A DNA stretch of 5,612 nt, taken from JAVBKA01 sp031546715 (GTDB taxonomy: Bacteria; Bacillota; Clostridia; Oscillospirales; UBA929). The DNA lies in contig JAVBKA010000092.1 in assembly GCA_031546715.1 (NCBI GenBank), positions 1 to 5,612 on the forward strand. The letters run 5' to 3'. Positions 5,283 through 5,612 of this stretch are shown piece after piece. The number at the start of each line of letters is the position of its first letter. Position 1 is the stretch's first letter. Under the pieces are notes generated by a model. That model did no database searches. It was not told where the DNA came from and was given only the letters and a program-made list of their open reading frames with translations. Both the position numbers and the translations under genes were made by a program.

Positions 5283-5313
5283 TAGAACATTAATAATTTA
5301 CCTGCATGTTCTA
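5283..5313 (-). repeat. 8-bp inverted repeat in the xis leader
   Basis: TAGAACAT (5283-5290) and ATGTTCTA (5306-5313) are perfect complements with a 15-nt loop. They sit at the predicted 5' end of the xis transcript, just before the leader ribosome binding site. It could act as an RNA hairpin or as an operator. Confidence 0.5.
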
Positions 5314-5321
5314 CTAAATTG

Positions 5322-5350
5322 AGTATAGCCTGTCACTTGACAAAACGCAA
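5322..5350 (-). promoter_or_regulatory. Promoter for the leader frame and xis
   Basis: Minus-strand TTGCGT (5350-5345), a 17-bp spacer and TATACT (5327-5322) give a good sigma-A promoter starting near 5315. The spacer contains the palindrome TGTCA-ct-TGACA (5331-5342). Confidence 0.6.
5331..5342. promoter_or_regulatory. Palindromic operator candidate between divergent promoters
   Basis: TGTCACTTGACA has perfect 5-bp arms around a 2-bp centre. It lies in the spacer of the leftward promoter and covers the -35 of the rightward one, so a bound repressor could control both. Confidence 0.45.
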
Positions 5351-5365
5351 TAGATAATTTACAAT
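5337..5365 (+). promoter_or_regulatory. Strong rightward promoter TTGACA-N17-TACAAT
   Basis: The -35 TTGACA (5337-5342) is consensus, the spacer is 17 bp, and TACAAT (5360-5365) differs from consensus by one base. Transcription would start near 5372, leaving a leader of about 86 nt before the ATG at 5458. It interleaves with the leftward xis promoter. Confidence 0.65.
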
Positions 5366-5457
5366 ATGATACACATACTCTATTTTTCTAAAAGTCGAAC
5401 TCTATTTTCACAAGCACTCAAAATAAATTTTTCCATTCTCTACTATGAGGTGCCATT

Positions 5458-5612
5458 ATGTATAAGATTTCAGCATTTTCCTTAGAGGGGAAGACGTTCA
5501 TTGAGCAAAAACAATTTATGAATGGTGAGATTTTAACGCTCTTCTGTAATTTGGACTCACGAAAACTTGAACGTGTTTATGAACGATATCTCCCCTTAAG
5601 GCTAGAAATTAT
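5458..5612 (+). CDS. Unrecognised protein, N-terminal 51 residues only; continues past window
   Basis: The ATG at 5458 has GAGGTG (5447-5452) 5 nt upstream, and the frame stays open to the right edge. The visible start is MYKISAFSLEGKTFIEQKQF, then a mixed helical stretch with CNLDSRKLERVYERYLPLRL. I see no helix-turn-helix, signal peptide or catalytic motif. A consensus-like promoter 86 nt upstream, sharing control sequences with the divergent xis promoter, makes it a candidate regulator or neighbour gene of the element. That role is inferred from position alone. Confidence 0.6.
   Translation, partial: MYKISAFSLEGKTFIEQKQFMNGEILTLFCNLDSRKLERVYERYLPLRLEI

Overview
The window is AT-rich and carries strong GGAGG-type ribosome binding sites, consensus-like sigma-A promoters and Gram-positive-style mobilisation genes. 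This points to a low-GC Bacillota (Clostridia- or Negativicutes-like) chromosome or plasmid. I cannot name a genus. The region looks like accessory DNA: a worn integrative mobilisable element next to two defence- or regulation-type genes.

Left (1-2330): the C-terminal part of a superfamily 2 helicase, with helicase motifs V and VI followed by a phospholipase-D-like HxK(x)4D domain, enters from the left edge. It converges, with a 4-bp gap, on a minus-strand gene for an AlbA_2 / GHKL-ATPase / winged-helix protein. Downstream of that gene's promoter, and divergent from it, is an extended -10 promoter. It drives about 210 nt with several nested hairpins, a final T tract and no convincing reading frame, so it may be a non-coding RNA.

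Middle (2570-4420): a minus-strand mobilisation module with mobC and a MOBP-type relaxase gene overlapping by 52 nt, then a ribbon-helix-helix (RHH) gene. Between the relaxase and the RHH gene is a perfect 15-bp inverted repeat around a promoter-like sequence, probably the RHH operator. Upstream of mobC are a 10-bp hairpin and a cluster of TTCGGTA repeats and palindromes, the best candidate for oriT. By my recollection of the family, the relaxase lacks a segment after its catalytic domain.

Right (4430-5612): a small membrane-protein cassette with its own terminator, a pair of imperfect 23-bp direct repeats, and a 71-codon excisionase gene broken by a one-base deletion. The excisionase has a 14-codon leader frame in front of it. 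A compact control region holds divergent, interleaved promoters with a palindrome over the -35 of the rightward one. The rightward promoter serves an unrecognised gene that leaves the window.

Taken together, a mobilisable element (mobC-relaxase-RHH, xis, probable oriT) appears to have lost its excisionase frame. No integrase follows xis where one would be expected. Whether the helicase and AlbA_2 genes are cargo of the element or belong to its surroundings cannot be decided from this window.
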